This document shows positions 27,605-36,490 of a DNA stretch of 64,000 nucleotides, one piece after another. The position numbers were made by a program, and so were the translations under genes. This DNA comes from an uncultured bacterium (GTDB taxonomy: Bacteria > Cyanobacteriota > Vampirovibrionia > Gastranaerophilales > Gastranaerophilaceae). The first letter of the stretch is position 1; each line of letters begins with the position of its first letter. Under the pieces are notes generated by a model that did not search any database, had not been told where the DNA came from, and saw only the letters and a program-made list of their open reading frames with translations. Where the stretch lies: contig CASFPS010000005.1 in assembly GCA_949296355.1 (NCBI GenBank), positions 62,001 through 126,000 of the forward strand. The letters run 5' to 3'.

Positions 27605-28295
27605 GAAGGTCTAATGCCGTGGGGTAAATGTTTGGGTTTGTAGGTAGAACTACGAGCTTGATGTCATTGCGGGGGTAAATGTTTGGGTTGGCAGGTAGAA
27701 CTACCGGTTTGATGTCATTGCGGGGGTAAATGTTTGGGCTGGTAGGTAATTCTACAAGCAGAATGTTTTTGCAGAAAGAGTTAACACGCGTTGTTGTCCA
27801 ACCGGTAACTGTTTCGCGTCAGAAGAACGCTGCTGCAGCCCTCTCCCTATATGAGGGAGAGTTGGAGAGGGTGATAGTTTTTGAAGCATTAGCACCCTTC
27901 CTAACCTTCCCTCAAGGGAAGGAATGCGCGCTGTCGTTCACTTAGCGTATTCCTCTCGTCCGTTAATCGCACAAACCTCTCCAATTGGGGAGGTCGCAGT
28001 TGTGCGAACGTTAGTGAGCTACAAATGCGGGTGGGGATTAACCCCAATTATCCCCCATCTTGACCTACAGCTTGTAGGTTTGCTTACCGGTGGGCGGTCA
28101 TTGCGAGCCCCGTTAGGGGCGTGGCAATCCATTTTTATTAAATTGGCAAAATCGTTCTGGATTGCTTCGGGCTGTCTTGGCTGCTCCCTCGCAATGACGC
28201 GGAACTTGTCGACTTACTTCATGACTGAAATCATACCCAAGTAATGACATCAAACTTGTAGTTCTATCTACCGACCCAAACATTTACTCCCGCAA
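27605..28295. repeat. Composite repeat island with inverted ends
   Basis: Three tandem ~51-bp family D units (from 27621, 27672, 27723; GGGGTAAATGTTTGGG...) lie at the left and one inverted copy (28243-28293) lies at the right. Between them are family E C/G-rich hairpins (27838-27870, 27891-27945), a CGCACAA/TTGTGCG palindrome enclosing CCTCTCC/GGGGAGG (about 27967-28010) and a family B copy ('cattgcgagcc...gcaatgac', 28096-28200). Open frames here are repeat shadows without ribosome-binding sites. Confidence 0.75.
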
Positions 28296-28411
28296 CAAAT
28301 ATTAAGTTTTGTAACAATCCTCCTTCTAAAACGTCAATTTTTAAATAAAAAAATACTTCATGAATATATAAGGTATTAAAAATGTAAGTTAATAGGGAAA
28401 GGTGGTTATTT

Positions 28412-29839
28412 ATGGCTCCTGGTTACGGTATTTCGAGTATAGGTTCGTATGCAAATGATCCTTACTTTATGTATGCATTAAATTCATACAATCCTAATTT
28501 TATGGGAACTCAGCAGACTGCACAAACAACACCGCAGTACAGCGCAGTTGATACAACATCAACTGTTACTACTCCTTCTGTATCTGCAGATCCGACTTTC
28601 AAGGGCTCTTCAAAAAGTGATGATGATGGAATCAGCACGGGTAAACTTGTTGCTGGCGGTTTGCTCGTAGCAGGCAGTGCATTAGCCTGCCTGAAGGCTT
28701 ACAAAAAAGGTGACGGAACCGGCTTGAAGAAAATGTTTAACGGATTTAAGCAGTACGGTCAAAAAATTCTCGGAACATCTGCAAAAGAAGTTGCAGAAAA
28801 AGCAGCAGACAAAGCAGATGACGCTGCAGCAAAGATTTCAAATATCATCAAAAACGGAGGCAAAAACTTACAGGAATGCAATATTAAAAATGGAGCCGAC
28901 AATATTGTTCTTAAGGGCGGACAAATTGAAAGTATTGTTCAAACGACTGAGAATAAAATAAAAAATATCAGCGGAATTAGTCTTCCGAACGGAATAAATT
29001 TAAATTCTAAAGGTGTTAACTTATCAGGTATTGAAAGAACAATAAACCTTAATGGTAAAAATTACAAAGTTGTACTTGATACAAATGGCAATGTAATAAG
29101 TGCTTTTGCAGGTAAAAATAAAATAAACCCTGATGATGTAAGCGGTCTTGTAGAAAAAGCTCAAACATATACACATCAACTGAAAGGCATCAAATTAACA
29201 CTTCCTGATAGCCATGGAGTGCCTACAGACTATACTAGAAATTACCATATTTCTGTAAGAAACGGAAATGTTGTTGATGCGACTTATGTATTAAACGGTC
29301 AAACAAAACATTTAACAGAAGAGCAGTGCAAGCTGCTTCAAGAAACCATTCCTGGCGAAATAGCTAAATTTGGCAGAGCTAAAAACGGCTATGGCTTAAA
29401 CCCGCAAGAATGTATCTATGAATATGCCGACAAAAACAGAAGATACCTGTTTAACGGCAACAGCAGAAAAGTCACGGAAGCTTATGATATCAAAAGTAAA
29501 ACTTTAAGAAAACCAAAAGATGTTGAAGATTATATTACAAAGCATGGACTTCAAGATATAACCACAACCGGCAATCTGCCGTCAAATATGGAAATAACAT
29601 CTGCAATTTATGAAAGTGGAGCCGGAAATATTTATACAATCGGGAAAAACGGCAAAATTGAAAAGATTAAATTGAAAAATGCTTGCACAGTAACAACAGG
29701 AAAAGGTAAAAAAACTAAAACTCATAACTACCAAGCAGGTGCTGAAATCACTACTGCAAACAATCAAATTGATATCTGGCGGAATGGTGTATACGGCAAT
29801 AACAGTGATTATGAAGAAGTCAGTAAACTGCTTCAATAA
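28412..29839 (+). CDS. Hypothetical protein with Ser/Thr/Gln-rich N-terminus and membrane segment
   Basis: A 475-residue protein. The first 75 residues are low complexity (Tyr/Asn/Ser/Thr/Gln) and include an internal Phe-Lys-Gly. A hydrophobic segment follows (about 77-95, 'LVAGGLLVAGSALACLKAY'), then a Lys/Ala-rich helix and a long region with repeated 'LNGKNYKVV', 'GNVVDATYVLNGQ' and 'GNIYTIGKNGKIEKI' beta-like units. No known domain was recognised. A perfect terminator follows. AAAGGTGG precedes the ATG. A secreted or membrane-attached role is possible but not shown. Confidence 0.75.
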   Translation: MAPGYGISSIGSYANDPYFMYALNSYNPNFMGTQQTAQTTPQYSAVDTTSTVTTPSVSADPTFKGSSKSDDDGISTGKLVAGGLLVAGSALACLKAYKKGDGTGLKKMFNGFKQYGQKILGTSAKEVAEKAADKADDAAAKISNIIKNGGKNLQECNIKNGADNIVLKGGQIESIVQTTENKIKNISGISLPNGINLNSKGVNLSGIERTINLNGKNYKVVLDTNGNVISAFAGKNKINPDDVSGLVEKAQTYTHQLKGIKLTLPDSHGVPTDYTRNYHISVRNGNVVDATYVLNGQTKHLTEEQCKLLQETIPGEIAKFGRAKNGYGLNPQECIYEYADKNRRYLFNGNSRKVTEAYDIKSKTLRKPKDVEDYITKHGLQDITTTGNLPSNMEITSAIYESGAGNIYTIGKNGKIEKIKLKNACTVTTGKGKKTKTHNYQAGAEITTANNQIDIWRNGVYGNNSDYEEVSKLLQ

Positions 29840-29845
29840 AAATAT

Positions 29846-29884
29846 AATCAGGGCGGGGGTTTCACCCCCGCCCTGATTGTTTTA
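29846..29884 (+). terminator. Strong intrinsic terminator
   Basis: A 14-bp perfect stem (AATCAGGGCGGGGG and its complement) with a 5-nt loop, then GTTTTAT. Confidence 0.9.
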
Positions 29885-29925
29885 TATAAAAACATTGTAC
29901 TCACTCCGGAGCCGGCTTTTTATTA

Positions 29926-30825
29926 TTAAGAATTTTTCTCTGCCACAATTGCAACCCACTGGTCTTGACTCATTATTTCCAAAACTTTCAGCTTATGTTT
30001 TGCGAGAGCTTCCAGCACAATATCTTTTTTATCGTTCAAGATTCCGCTCAGAACTATTTTTGCTCCGTCTTTCATAATATTTTTCAAATCACCCATAATT
30101 TCCGCAAGGATGTTGTGGAGAATATTCGCACACACAAAATCATACTGCTCCGTTATTTTATCCGCGGTATTCAGTTCAAAGGTACAATTAATATTATTAA
30201 TTTTTGCATTTTCTTTGCAGACATCAATAACCGTCTCATCATTATCACACCCGTAGGCAGAAGATGCGCCGAGTTTCATGGCACATATTGCAAGGATTCC
30301 GGAGCCGGTTCCGATATCTGCGGCTTTTGCCTCAGCAGGCATATATTTTTCCATAGCTTTCATACATAATTGTGTTGTCTGGTGAGTTCCGGTTCCGAAC
30401 GCACAACCCGGATCCAGAGTTATTGTAATTTCTCCTTCTTTAGGCGTATACTCAAGCCAGCTCGGAACAACCGCAATTTTGTCAGAGACATGTGTCACTG
30501 TCCATTTTTCTTTCCACTTTTTTGACCAGTCCTGATTTTCTTTTTCATCAAGAACAATTTCCCAGCTTCCAAGTTCTTCATCCGTAAATCCTCGTTCTTT
30601 CAGAAGTTCACGCTCTGTTTTTAAGACCTCCTGCGGATTATTTTTCAAATCCGTAAGAAAAACTCTGAGAGTTCCTCTTGTAGTCGATGTCATCTCCAAA
30701 TCTTTGTACGCTTCTTCTGCCAGCACGACTCCTTCGCAGTCAAAATTGGAAAAACAAATGTCCGATACTATTTCTTCCATATCGGGATTTATTGAAATTT
30801 TTAATTCATAATAATTCTTATTCAT
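29926..30825 (-). CDS. prmA: Ribosomal protein L11 methyltransferase
   Basis: SAM-dependent trimethylation of ribosomal protein L11. The 299-residue protein has an N-terminal L11-recognition domain and a Rossmann methyltransferase domain with the diagnostic DPGCAFGTGTHQTT block (about 143-156), the SAM-binding ADIGTGSGILAI and the catalytic-loop NILHNIL. An AGGAC-like ribosome-binding site lies before the ATG. It is convergent with the upstream hypothetical gene and divergent from the apeP-like gene. Confidence 0.95.
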   Translation of the reverse strand: MNKNYYELKISINPDMEEIVSDICFSNFDCEGVVLAEEAYKDLEMTSTTRGTLRVFLTDLKNNPQEVLKTERELLKERGFTDEELGSWEIVLDEKENQDWSKKWKEKWTVTHVSDKIAVVPSWLEYTPKEGEITITLDPGCAFGTGTHQTTQLCMKAMEKYMPAEAKAADIGTGSGILAICAMKLGASSAYGCDNDETVIDVCKENAKINNINCTFELNTADKITEQYDFVCANILHNILAEIMGDLKNIMKDGAKIVLSGILNDKKDIVLEALAKHKLKVLEIMSQDQWVAIVAEKNS

Positions 30826-30925
30826 AGTGCACTAGTCCTGATTTATAAAATTCTTTTATTATATTAATTTAAGCGGCGGGACACTGCAACTGTTTTTTTA
30901 TTGCATTTTGTTTTATAATATCATC

Positions 30926-31372
30926 ATGTACGATTTAGCCAAAATACTTCCGCATAAACAACCGATGATTTTTTTGGATGACATTTTAGAGGTTGATATT
31001 GAAAATAATAAATTGTCCTCTGTATTCAAAATTTATCCGGAAAAAGTTTTTTTTGAAACGGGAAAAGGCATAAATTCTCTTACGGGAATTGAATTTATGG
31101 CGCAGACAATCGGTGCTTATGCTTATTTTAAAAACAATTGCACAGAACCTAAACCGGGGCTTCTTCTCGGAACAAGGCTTTATAATAACAAAATTCCTTA
31201 TTTTAAAGAGGGGGAAGAATATAAAGTTACCGTACATGAAATCTTTACGGATAACCAAATTGCCGTTTTTGACTGTTTAATATATGATAAAAGCGGGGAA
31301 GAAATTGCAAGCGCAACGGTCAATACTTATCAGGGAGATAATATAGAGGAGTTAGTTGAGAGTGGTGAATAA
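30926..31372 (+). CDS. ApeP/FabZ-like hotdog dehydratase
   Basis: A 148-residue single-hotdog protein. The N-terminal 'LPHKQPMIFLDDI' contains the FabZ-type catalytic His, and the central helix carries 'TGIEFMAQTIGAYAYF' with the Glu/Gln position of dehydratases. The spacing resembles the aryl-polyene dehydratase ApeP rather than housekeeping FabZ. It is the first gene of a tightly packed dehydratase-ketoreductase-ketosynthase unit. The ATG follows TATAAT by 6 nt without a ribosome-binding site. Confidence 0.8.
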   Translation: MYDLAKILPHKQPMIFLDDILEVDIENNKLSSVFKIYPEKVFFETGKGINSLTGIEFMAQTIGAYAYFKNNCTEPKPGLLLGTRLYNNKIPYFKEGEEYKVTVHEIFTDNQIAVFDCLIYDKSGEEIASATVNTYQGDNIEELVESGE

Positions 31373-32087
31373 ATGGGTTTTAATAACAGGAGCAAGCAGA
31401 GGAATCGGTAAAGGTACGGCTTTGTATCTGGCAAACAGCGGATATAATTTAGTTCTTCACTGTTCAAAAAATCCCGAAAGACTTTTGGAACTCCAAAAAG
31501 AAATTGAGAAAAAAGGCGTGCTTACAAGGGCGCTCGCTTTTGATATAAAAAACAGAAAAGAAACTGAAAAAATTCTTCTGGATGATATAGAAAAAAACGG
31601 CATGTATTATGGTATCGTTCTTAATGCGGGTATTGCAAAAGACAACCCGTTTCCGGCTATGGAAGACGAGGAGTGGGATGATGTTTTAAGAACAAACCTT
31701 GACGGGTTTTATAATGTCTTAAAACCTCTTATTATGCCGATGATTCAACAGAGGAAAGGGCGGATAATTGTAATGTCCTCGATTTCAGGTCAGTGCGGAA
31801 ACAGAGGGCAGGTAAACTACAGCGCTTCAAAGGCAGGCTTAATAGGAGCAGCAAAAGCTTTGAGTCATGAAGTTGCAAAACGTAAAATTACCGTAAACTG
31901 CATTGCGCCGGGAATGATTGAAACCGATATGACGGAAGAACTGCCGGAAGAAGCGGTTAAGCAGATTCCGATGAAACGCATGGGAACGGTAAAAGAGGTT
32001 GCAAGCCTCGTAAATTATCTTATGAGTGAGGATGCCGGATATATTACCGGTCAGGTGATTGCAGTAAACGGAGGGCTTTATTTATGA
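31362..32087 (+). CDS. 3-oxoacyl-ACP reductase, FabG/ApeQ-like
   Basis: An NAD(P)H-dependent short-chain reductase of about 241 residues. It has the TGASRGIGKG cofactor loop, NAG (LNAGIAKDNPFP), catalytic Ser (SSISGQCG) and Tyr-x-x-x-Lys (YSASKAG), with the SDR C-terminus GYITGQVIAVNGG. The reading frame overlaps the dehydratase. GAGGAG suits the GTG at 31362 or 31365; a TTG at 31356 is also in frame, so the start is uncertain by two or three codons. It stop-start overlaps the ketosynthase (ATGA). Confidence 0.9.
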   Translation: MVNKWVLITGASRGIGKGTALYLANSGYNLVLHCSKNPERLLELQKEIEKKGVLTRALAFDIKNRKETEKILLDDIEKNGMYYGIVLNAGIAKDNPFPAMEDEEWDDVLRTNLDGFYNVLKPLIMPMIQQRKGRIIVMSSISGQCGNRGQVNYSASKAGLIGAAKALSHEVAKRKITVNCIAPGMIETDMTEELPEEAVKQIPMKRMGTVKEVASLVNYLMSEDAGYITGQVIAVNGGLYL

Positions 32088-33307
32088 GAAGAGTTGTTAT
32101 AACAGGTATGGGAATAACTTCAGCCCTTGGTTCTACGACAGAAAGTGCATTTGAAAGACTTAAAACGTACAAAAACTGCGTAAAACACTGGGATAAACTT
32201 GACGAGTACGAAAGATTAAATTCCAAACTCGGCTCTTTTGTAGAAGGGTTTGTTGTTCCGGAACATTTTACAAGAAAAGTCCGCCGTACAATGGGTGAAG
32301 TAGCTTTAATGGCAACGGTTACCGCGGAAGAAGCCCTGAAAGATGCAGGACTTTTAGGGGATGAAGTAATTACAAACGGAAGAACCGGCGTAAGTTATGG
32401 CTCATCAACGGGTTCGCTGGACGCCATTCTTGATTTTTACTCAATGTGTATTGATAAAGAGGTTAAACTCCTTAATTCCGGCTCTTATATTAAAATGATG
32501 CCGCAAACAACTGCCGTTAATATTTCACTGTATTTTAAGACCCACGGGCGCCTGATTCCGGCATCAACTGCCTGTACATCAGGCTCAATAAGTATCGGAT
32601 ACGCTTATGAAGCCATAAAAGACGGATATCAGGAGGTTATGATAGCAGGCGGAGCCGAAGAAATCCACCCGACTCAGGTCGGAGTGTTTGACACTTTGTA
32701 CGCAACAAGCAGTAAGAACGATACGCCTGATTTAACCCCGTCTCCTTTTGACCGTGACCGCGACGGGCTTGTAATCGGAGAAGGCGCGGGAACTTTAATT
32801 CTGGAAGAATACGAACACGCAAAAGCCAGAGGCGCAAAGATTTACGCTGAAATTGCGGGTTTTGCGACAAATACGGACGGAACTCATATTACAAATCCGA
32901 ACAAGGATATGATGGCAGAAGTTATGAGGCTTGCGCTCAAGGACGCAAAGCTTCCGCCGGAAGAGATCGGATATATTAATGCTCACGGAACCGCGACGGT
33001 TAACGGCGATATTGCGGAAACTCAAGGTACGGAATCGGTATTTAAAAGAGAAGTTCCGATAAGTTCAATCAAGAGTTATACAGGACATACTCTTGGCGCC
33101 TGCGGCGCCATTGAAACAATCTTAGCAATTGAGATGATGAACAATAAGTGGTTCTGCCCTACATTGAATCTCAAAAATATTGACGAAAATTGCGGAAAAT
33201 TGGATTACATAAAAGACGAAGGCAGAATTATTGATACAGAGTTCGTTATGACAAATAATTTTGCGTTTGGCGGAATTAACACTTCTATTATTTTGAAAAA
33301 ATGTTAA
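32084..33307 (+). CDS. Beta-ketoacyl synthase, FabF/ApeO-ApeR-like
   Basis: A 407-residue condensing enzyme. The active-site Cys is in STACTSGS (about Cys167), the two histidines are in NAHGTAT and YTGHTLGACG, and FAFGG lies near the end. 'SGRTGVSYGSSTGS' and 'SYIKMM..TTAVNI'-type blocks are closer to aryl-polyene ketosynthases than to FabF. The dehydratase-reductase-ketosynthase trio suggests a dedicated polyene or modified fatty-acid pathway. No ACP, chain-length factor or thioesterase is adjacent. Its stop codon overlaps the -10-like TAAAAT of the next gene. Confidence 0.88.
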   Translation: MRRVVITGMGITSALGSTTESAFERLKTYKNCVKHWDKLDEYERLNSKLGSFVEGFVVPEHFTRKVRRTMGEVALMATVTAEEALKDAGLLGDEVITNGRTGVSYGSSTGSLDAILDFYSMCIDKEVKLLNSGSYIKMMPQTTAVNISLYFKTHGRLIPASTACTSGSISIGYAYEAIKDGYQEVMIAGGAEEIHPTQVGVFDTLYATSSKNDTPDLTPSPFDRDRDGLVIGEGAGTLILEEYEHAKARGAKIYAEIAGFATNTDGTHITNPNKDMMAEVMRLALKDAKLPPEEIGYINAHGTATVNGDIAETQGTESVFKREVPISSIKSYTGHTLGACGAIETILAIEMMNNKWFCPTLNLKNIDENCGKLDYIKDEGRIIDTEFVMTNNFAFGGINTSIILKKC

Positions 33308-33317
33308 AATAATAATA

Positions 33318-33869
33318 ATGAAGAAGATATTAACCTCTGTTTTTGTTTTAATAACACTTACCCTCTGCTGTATCGGGGCAGAAAAGCCACGCTGGGTAGG
33401 GCTGCCGATTTATGTATACATTCCTGAATACGGAAATATGAGCAGGCTTATGAAGCAGGCATTTGAAACCTGGGAGAGGCAGTCCGGAGGAGTTGTTCGG
33501 TTTAAATTTGTCGACAAACCTTCGAATGCTAATATTGAAGTTGAATTTGTGGATTTTGTCGCCAATTGTAATGATATCCGCGCAGTCGGATGTACAGAAA
33601 GGATGACAAGAGGCGGGCAGTATTACAAGGCTTATGTCACAATCGGAACAAAAGAATATATAAGGAAATTTGAAAACAGGCAATATGTTCGTAAACTCGT
33701 AGAAAGACCAAAAGAACATATTTACGGAGTTATGCTTCATGAAGCAGGGCATGCAATCGGACTTGAGCATTCCATGAACAGAAAAAGCATAATGTTCCCT
33801 CAAGATTTAAAATCAATGCAGTACCTTACAGACGATGATTTACAGCTTTTATATAACAAATATCATTAA
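33318..33869 (+). CDS. Secreted matrixin-like zinc metalloprotease
   Basis: A 183-residue protein with a signal peptide (about residues 1-20) and the metzincin zinc motif HEAGHAIGLEH (about 146-156), with the Met-turn SIMFP downstream. It is the size of a bare catalytic domain without propeptide. It probably acts outside the cytoplasm or in the periplasm; its target is unknown. The ATG lies 7 nt after TAAAAT, next to the ketosynthase stop, with no ribosome-binding site. Confidence 0.88.
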   Translation: MKKILTSVFVLITLTLCCIGAEKPRWVGLPIYVYIPEYGNMSRLMKQAFETWERQSGGVVRFKFVDKPSNANIEVEFVDFVANCNDIRAVGCTERMTRGGQYYKAYVTIGTKEYIRKFENRQYVRKLVERPKEHIYGVMLHEAGHAIGLEHSMNRKSIMFPQDLKSMQYLTDDDLQLLYNKYH

Positions 33870-33940
33870 AGTTATTTTCATCCCGCCGGCTGTATTTATG
33901 ATAAAATAATATAACCGGGAATTACAAAATGAGGTGGGAT

Positions 33941-35584
33941 ATGAGAGTTATTGTTATAGGCGGAGGAGCAGCGGGTGCAAGCTGTGCCGCAAGATTAAGA
34001 AGATTAGACGAAAATGCGGAGATTATAATTTTAGAAAAAACAAATGAAATTTCTATTGCAAACTGCGGGCTTCCGTATTATGTATCAAATGTAATCCCGT
34101 CCAGAAACCAGATGCTTGTTTCAACTCCTGAAAAATTTAAAAACTGGTTTAATATTGATGTCCGCTTAAACAGTGAAGTTGTTGAAATTAAATCAAAATC
34201 TGTTGTTTTAAAAAACGGAGAAGAACTTGGTTTTGACAAACTAGTGCTTACCCCGGGAGCAAATCCTGTAATACCGCCGTTTGAAGGTATTGATTATAAT
34301 AAAGTTTTTACCGTAAGAACATTAGAAGATGCTGACCGGATTAAAAATTTTGTAATAAATAACAACTCTAAAAAAGCTGCAATAATAGGCGGCGGATTTA
34401 TCGGGGTTGAGATGGCGGAAAACTTTGTTGAGATGGGTTTGCAGACAAGCCTTATAGAACTTGCACCGCAAATTCTTGCGCCTTATGATGAAGAAATTGC
34501 TATATCTGCACAGAATGAAATGAAGGCTAAAGGAGTCGAACTTATACTCTCCGACGGGGTTAAAAAATTTGACGAAAACACAATTATACTAAACTCCGGA
34601 CACGTGGTCGAATTTGATATTGTTATTATGGCAATAGGCGTCAAGCCGGAGATTGAACTTGCAAAATCAGCAGGACTGGAGACCCGCCGCGGAATTGTCG
34701 TAAACGACAGAATGGAGACTTCTAATCCTGATATTTACGCAGCAGGAGACAGCATTGAAGTCAAAGATTTTGTAACAGACGATTATACCCTGATTCCGCT
34801 TGCAGGACCGGCAAACAGGCAGGGGCGGATTATTGCGGACAATATTGCAGGACTTAATTCCGTTTACAAAAAATCACTCGGAACTTCTGTTATAAAAGTT
34901 TTTAATCTGACTGTTGCAGGAGTCGGAAACAATGAAAAACAGTTAAAAAGCAAGAATATACCTTACTGGAAAACATTTATCTACGGACGCTCGCATGCCG
35001 GATATTATCCTGATTCAACTCTGACACTATATAAGCTTTTATTCAGTCCGGAAGGGAAAATCCTCGGCGCCCAGGCTGCCGGTCGGGAAGGCGTAGAAAA
35101 AAGGATTGATGTAATTTCTACCATAATGAGAATGGGCGGAACTGTTCAGGATATGATAGACAGCGAACTCTGCTACGCTCCTCCGTATTCTTCGGCTAAA
35201 GACCCTGTTAATATTCTCGGGATGAACGCCCTTAATATTCTTCAAGGGCTGGTAAAGCCGGCTTATATTGAGGATTTGAAAGCCTCATACCTTGTTGACG
35301 TAAGACCGCCTGCCGCGTTCAAAAACGAAACAATAGAAGGTGCTGTTAATATTCCGATTAGTGACATCAGAAACCGGCTCGGGGAGTTTCCAAAAGACAA
35401 AAAAATCGTCCTCTTCTGCAACACCGGACACACAAGCTATTATGCGTCCAGAATATTACTCCAAAATGGATTCAATAATGTGTATTCTCTGATGGCAGGA
35501 ATAGAAATTTACAAAGAATTGAGATACAAGGGGGTAAATGGAGAGGTAAATGGTGTTTTCAACAGTGACCAAGTGATTAGGTGA
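33941..35584 (+). CDS. CoA-disulfide reductase-rhodanese fusion
   Basis: An FAD/NAD(P)-dependent pyridine nucleotide-disulfide oxidoreductase of 547 residues fused to a C-terminal rhodanese domain. Features: FAD motif VIGGGAAGASCAARLRR, the single redox Cys of CoA-disulfide reductases (SIANCGLPYYVS, about Cys43), NAD motif IIGGGFIGVEMAE, FAD motif YAAGDS, and rhodanese (about 445-530) with catalytic Cys in LFCNTGHTS. The family handles CoA disulfides, persulfides or polysulfides in redox defence and sulfur metabolism. I use ATG 33941 with GAGGTGG rather than ATG 33929. The last ~18 residues are encoded by repeat DNA. Confidence 0.92.
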   Translation: MRVIVIGGGAAGASCAARLRRLDENAEIIILEKTNEISIANCGLPYYVSNVIPSRNQMLVSTPEKFKNWFNIDVRLNSEVVEIKSKSVVLKNGEELGFDKLVLTPGANPVIPPFEGIDYNKVFTVRTLEDADRIKNFVINNNSKKAAIIGGGFIGVEMAENFVEMGLQTSLIELAPQILAPYDEEIAISAQNEMKAKGVELILSDGVKKFDENTIILNSGHVVEFDIVIMAIGVKPEIELAKSAGLETRRGIVVNDRMETSNPDIYAAGDSIEVKDFVTDDYTLIPLAGPANRQGRIIADNIAGLNSVYKKSLGTSVIKVFNLTVAGVGNNEKQLKSKNIPYWKTFIYGRSHAGYYPDSTLTLYKLLFSPEGKILGAQAAGREGVEKRIDVISTIMRMGGTVQDMIDSELCYAPPYSSAKDPVNILGMNALNILQGLVKPAYIEDLKASYLVDVRPPAAFKNETIEGAVNIPISDIRNRLGEFPKDKKIVLFCNTGHTSYYASRILLQNGFNNVYSLMAGIEIYKELRYKGVNGEVNGVFNSDQVIR

Positions 35585-35890
35585 TTAAGAAGGGGGGGGG
35601 ATTAGTGAATAGTGAGGAGTGAATAGTGAATAGATGTTAAAGGTCAGGCTCATCACGTCTTACAGAACTGTAGGTTGGGTGAAACCCAACAATAACTAAA
35701 TGGATTGCCACAAAAATCAAAGATTTTCTCGCAATGACAGAATAAATTCTATTCACTAATCACTCTTCACTATTCACTAAAAATGTAGGTGGCAAAGATT
35801 TTCTCGCAATGACAGAATAAATTCTATTCACTAATCACTCTTCACTATTCACTAAAAATGTAGGTGGGTGAAACCCGACAATAACCAATC
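35540..35890. repeat. Repeat-filled gap after the CoA-disulfide reductase
   Basis: Contains partial family D GGTAAATGG words (35531-35555), a G8 run, heptamer arrays (35565-35632, 35756-35780, 35829-35855), GTTGGGT/ACCCAAC palindromes (35674-35690 and a variant at 35861-35880) and two tandem copies of 'agattttctcgcaatgacagaataaattctattcactaatcactc' (about 35723 and 35799). No gene was seen. Confidence 0.7.
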
Positions 35891-35914
35891 GGATGTCTAA
35901 AATGAAAGGAAATT

Positions 35915-36475
35915 ATGAACGAAAAAGATAAAATGCTTAACGGAATGTGGTATATTGCAGACTGTTCTGACAAAACTCTTTTTGAAGAGAGAATAAGATG
36001 TAAAACTTTATGCTATGAGTACAATAATTTACCTCCTGCAAAACTCGACGAGCGCAAAGAATTAATAAAACAGATTCTCGGCAAAACCGGCGAAAGTTTT
36101 CTTATAGAGCCGTCTTTCCAATGCGACTACGGATACAATATAGAAATCGGTGAAAATTTTTATTCAAATCATAATCTTGTAATCTTAGATCCCGGAAAAG
36201 TTATCTTCGGAGACAATGTATTTATCGGTCCGAACTGCGGATTTTATACTGCAGAACACCCGCTTGATTATGAGACAAGAAATAAAGGGCTGGAAATTGC
36301 AAAACCGATAAAAGTCGGAAATAACGTATGGTTCGGGGGGAATGTTGTTGTCCTTGGCGGAGTTACAATCGGAGATAATTGTGTAATCGGCGCGGGAGCA
36401 GTTGTTACTAAAGATATTCCGTCCGATTCTGTTGCAGCAGGCAATCCTTGCAGGGTAATTAAAAATTTAAACTAG
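35915..36475 (+). CDS. Maltose/galactoside O-acetyltransferase-like LbH protein
   Basis: A 186-residue left-handed beta-helix acetyltransferase. 'NGMWYIADCSDKTLFEERIRCKTLCYEYN' is the MAT N-terminal cap, followed by hexapeptide repeats with the catalytic His in 'YTAEHPLDYETR' and the C-terminal GAGAVVTKDIPSDSVAAGNPCRVI. It transfers acetyl from acetyl-CoA to a sugar hydroxyl; the acceptor is unknown. AAAGGA precedes the ATG. It is followed by the EndoQ-like gene after 15 nt. Confidence 0.92.
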   Translation: MNEKDKMLNGMWYIADCSDKTLFEERIRCKTLCYEYNNLPPAKLDERKELIKQILGKTGESFLIEPSFQCDYGYNIEIGENFYSNHNLVILDPGKVIFGDNVFIGPNCGFYTAEHPLDYETRNKGLEIAKPIKVGNNVWFGGNVVVLGGVTIGDNCVIGAGAVVTKDIPSDSVAAGNPCRVIKNLN

Positions 36476-36490
36476 AAAGAGGCTGATTTT

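Noticed and set aside
27730-28244. Two plus-strand open frames (71 and 106 codons) in the repeat island
   Set aside because: They read through family D, E and B repeats, have no ribosome-binding site and no protein-like conservation.
35600-35870. Possible CRISPR array
   Set aside because: The repeated units are short heptamers and REP palindromes without regular spacers, and no cas gene is present.
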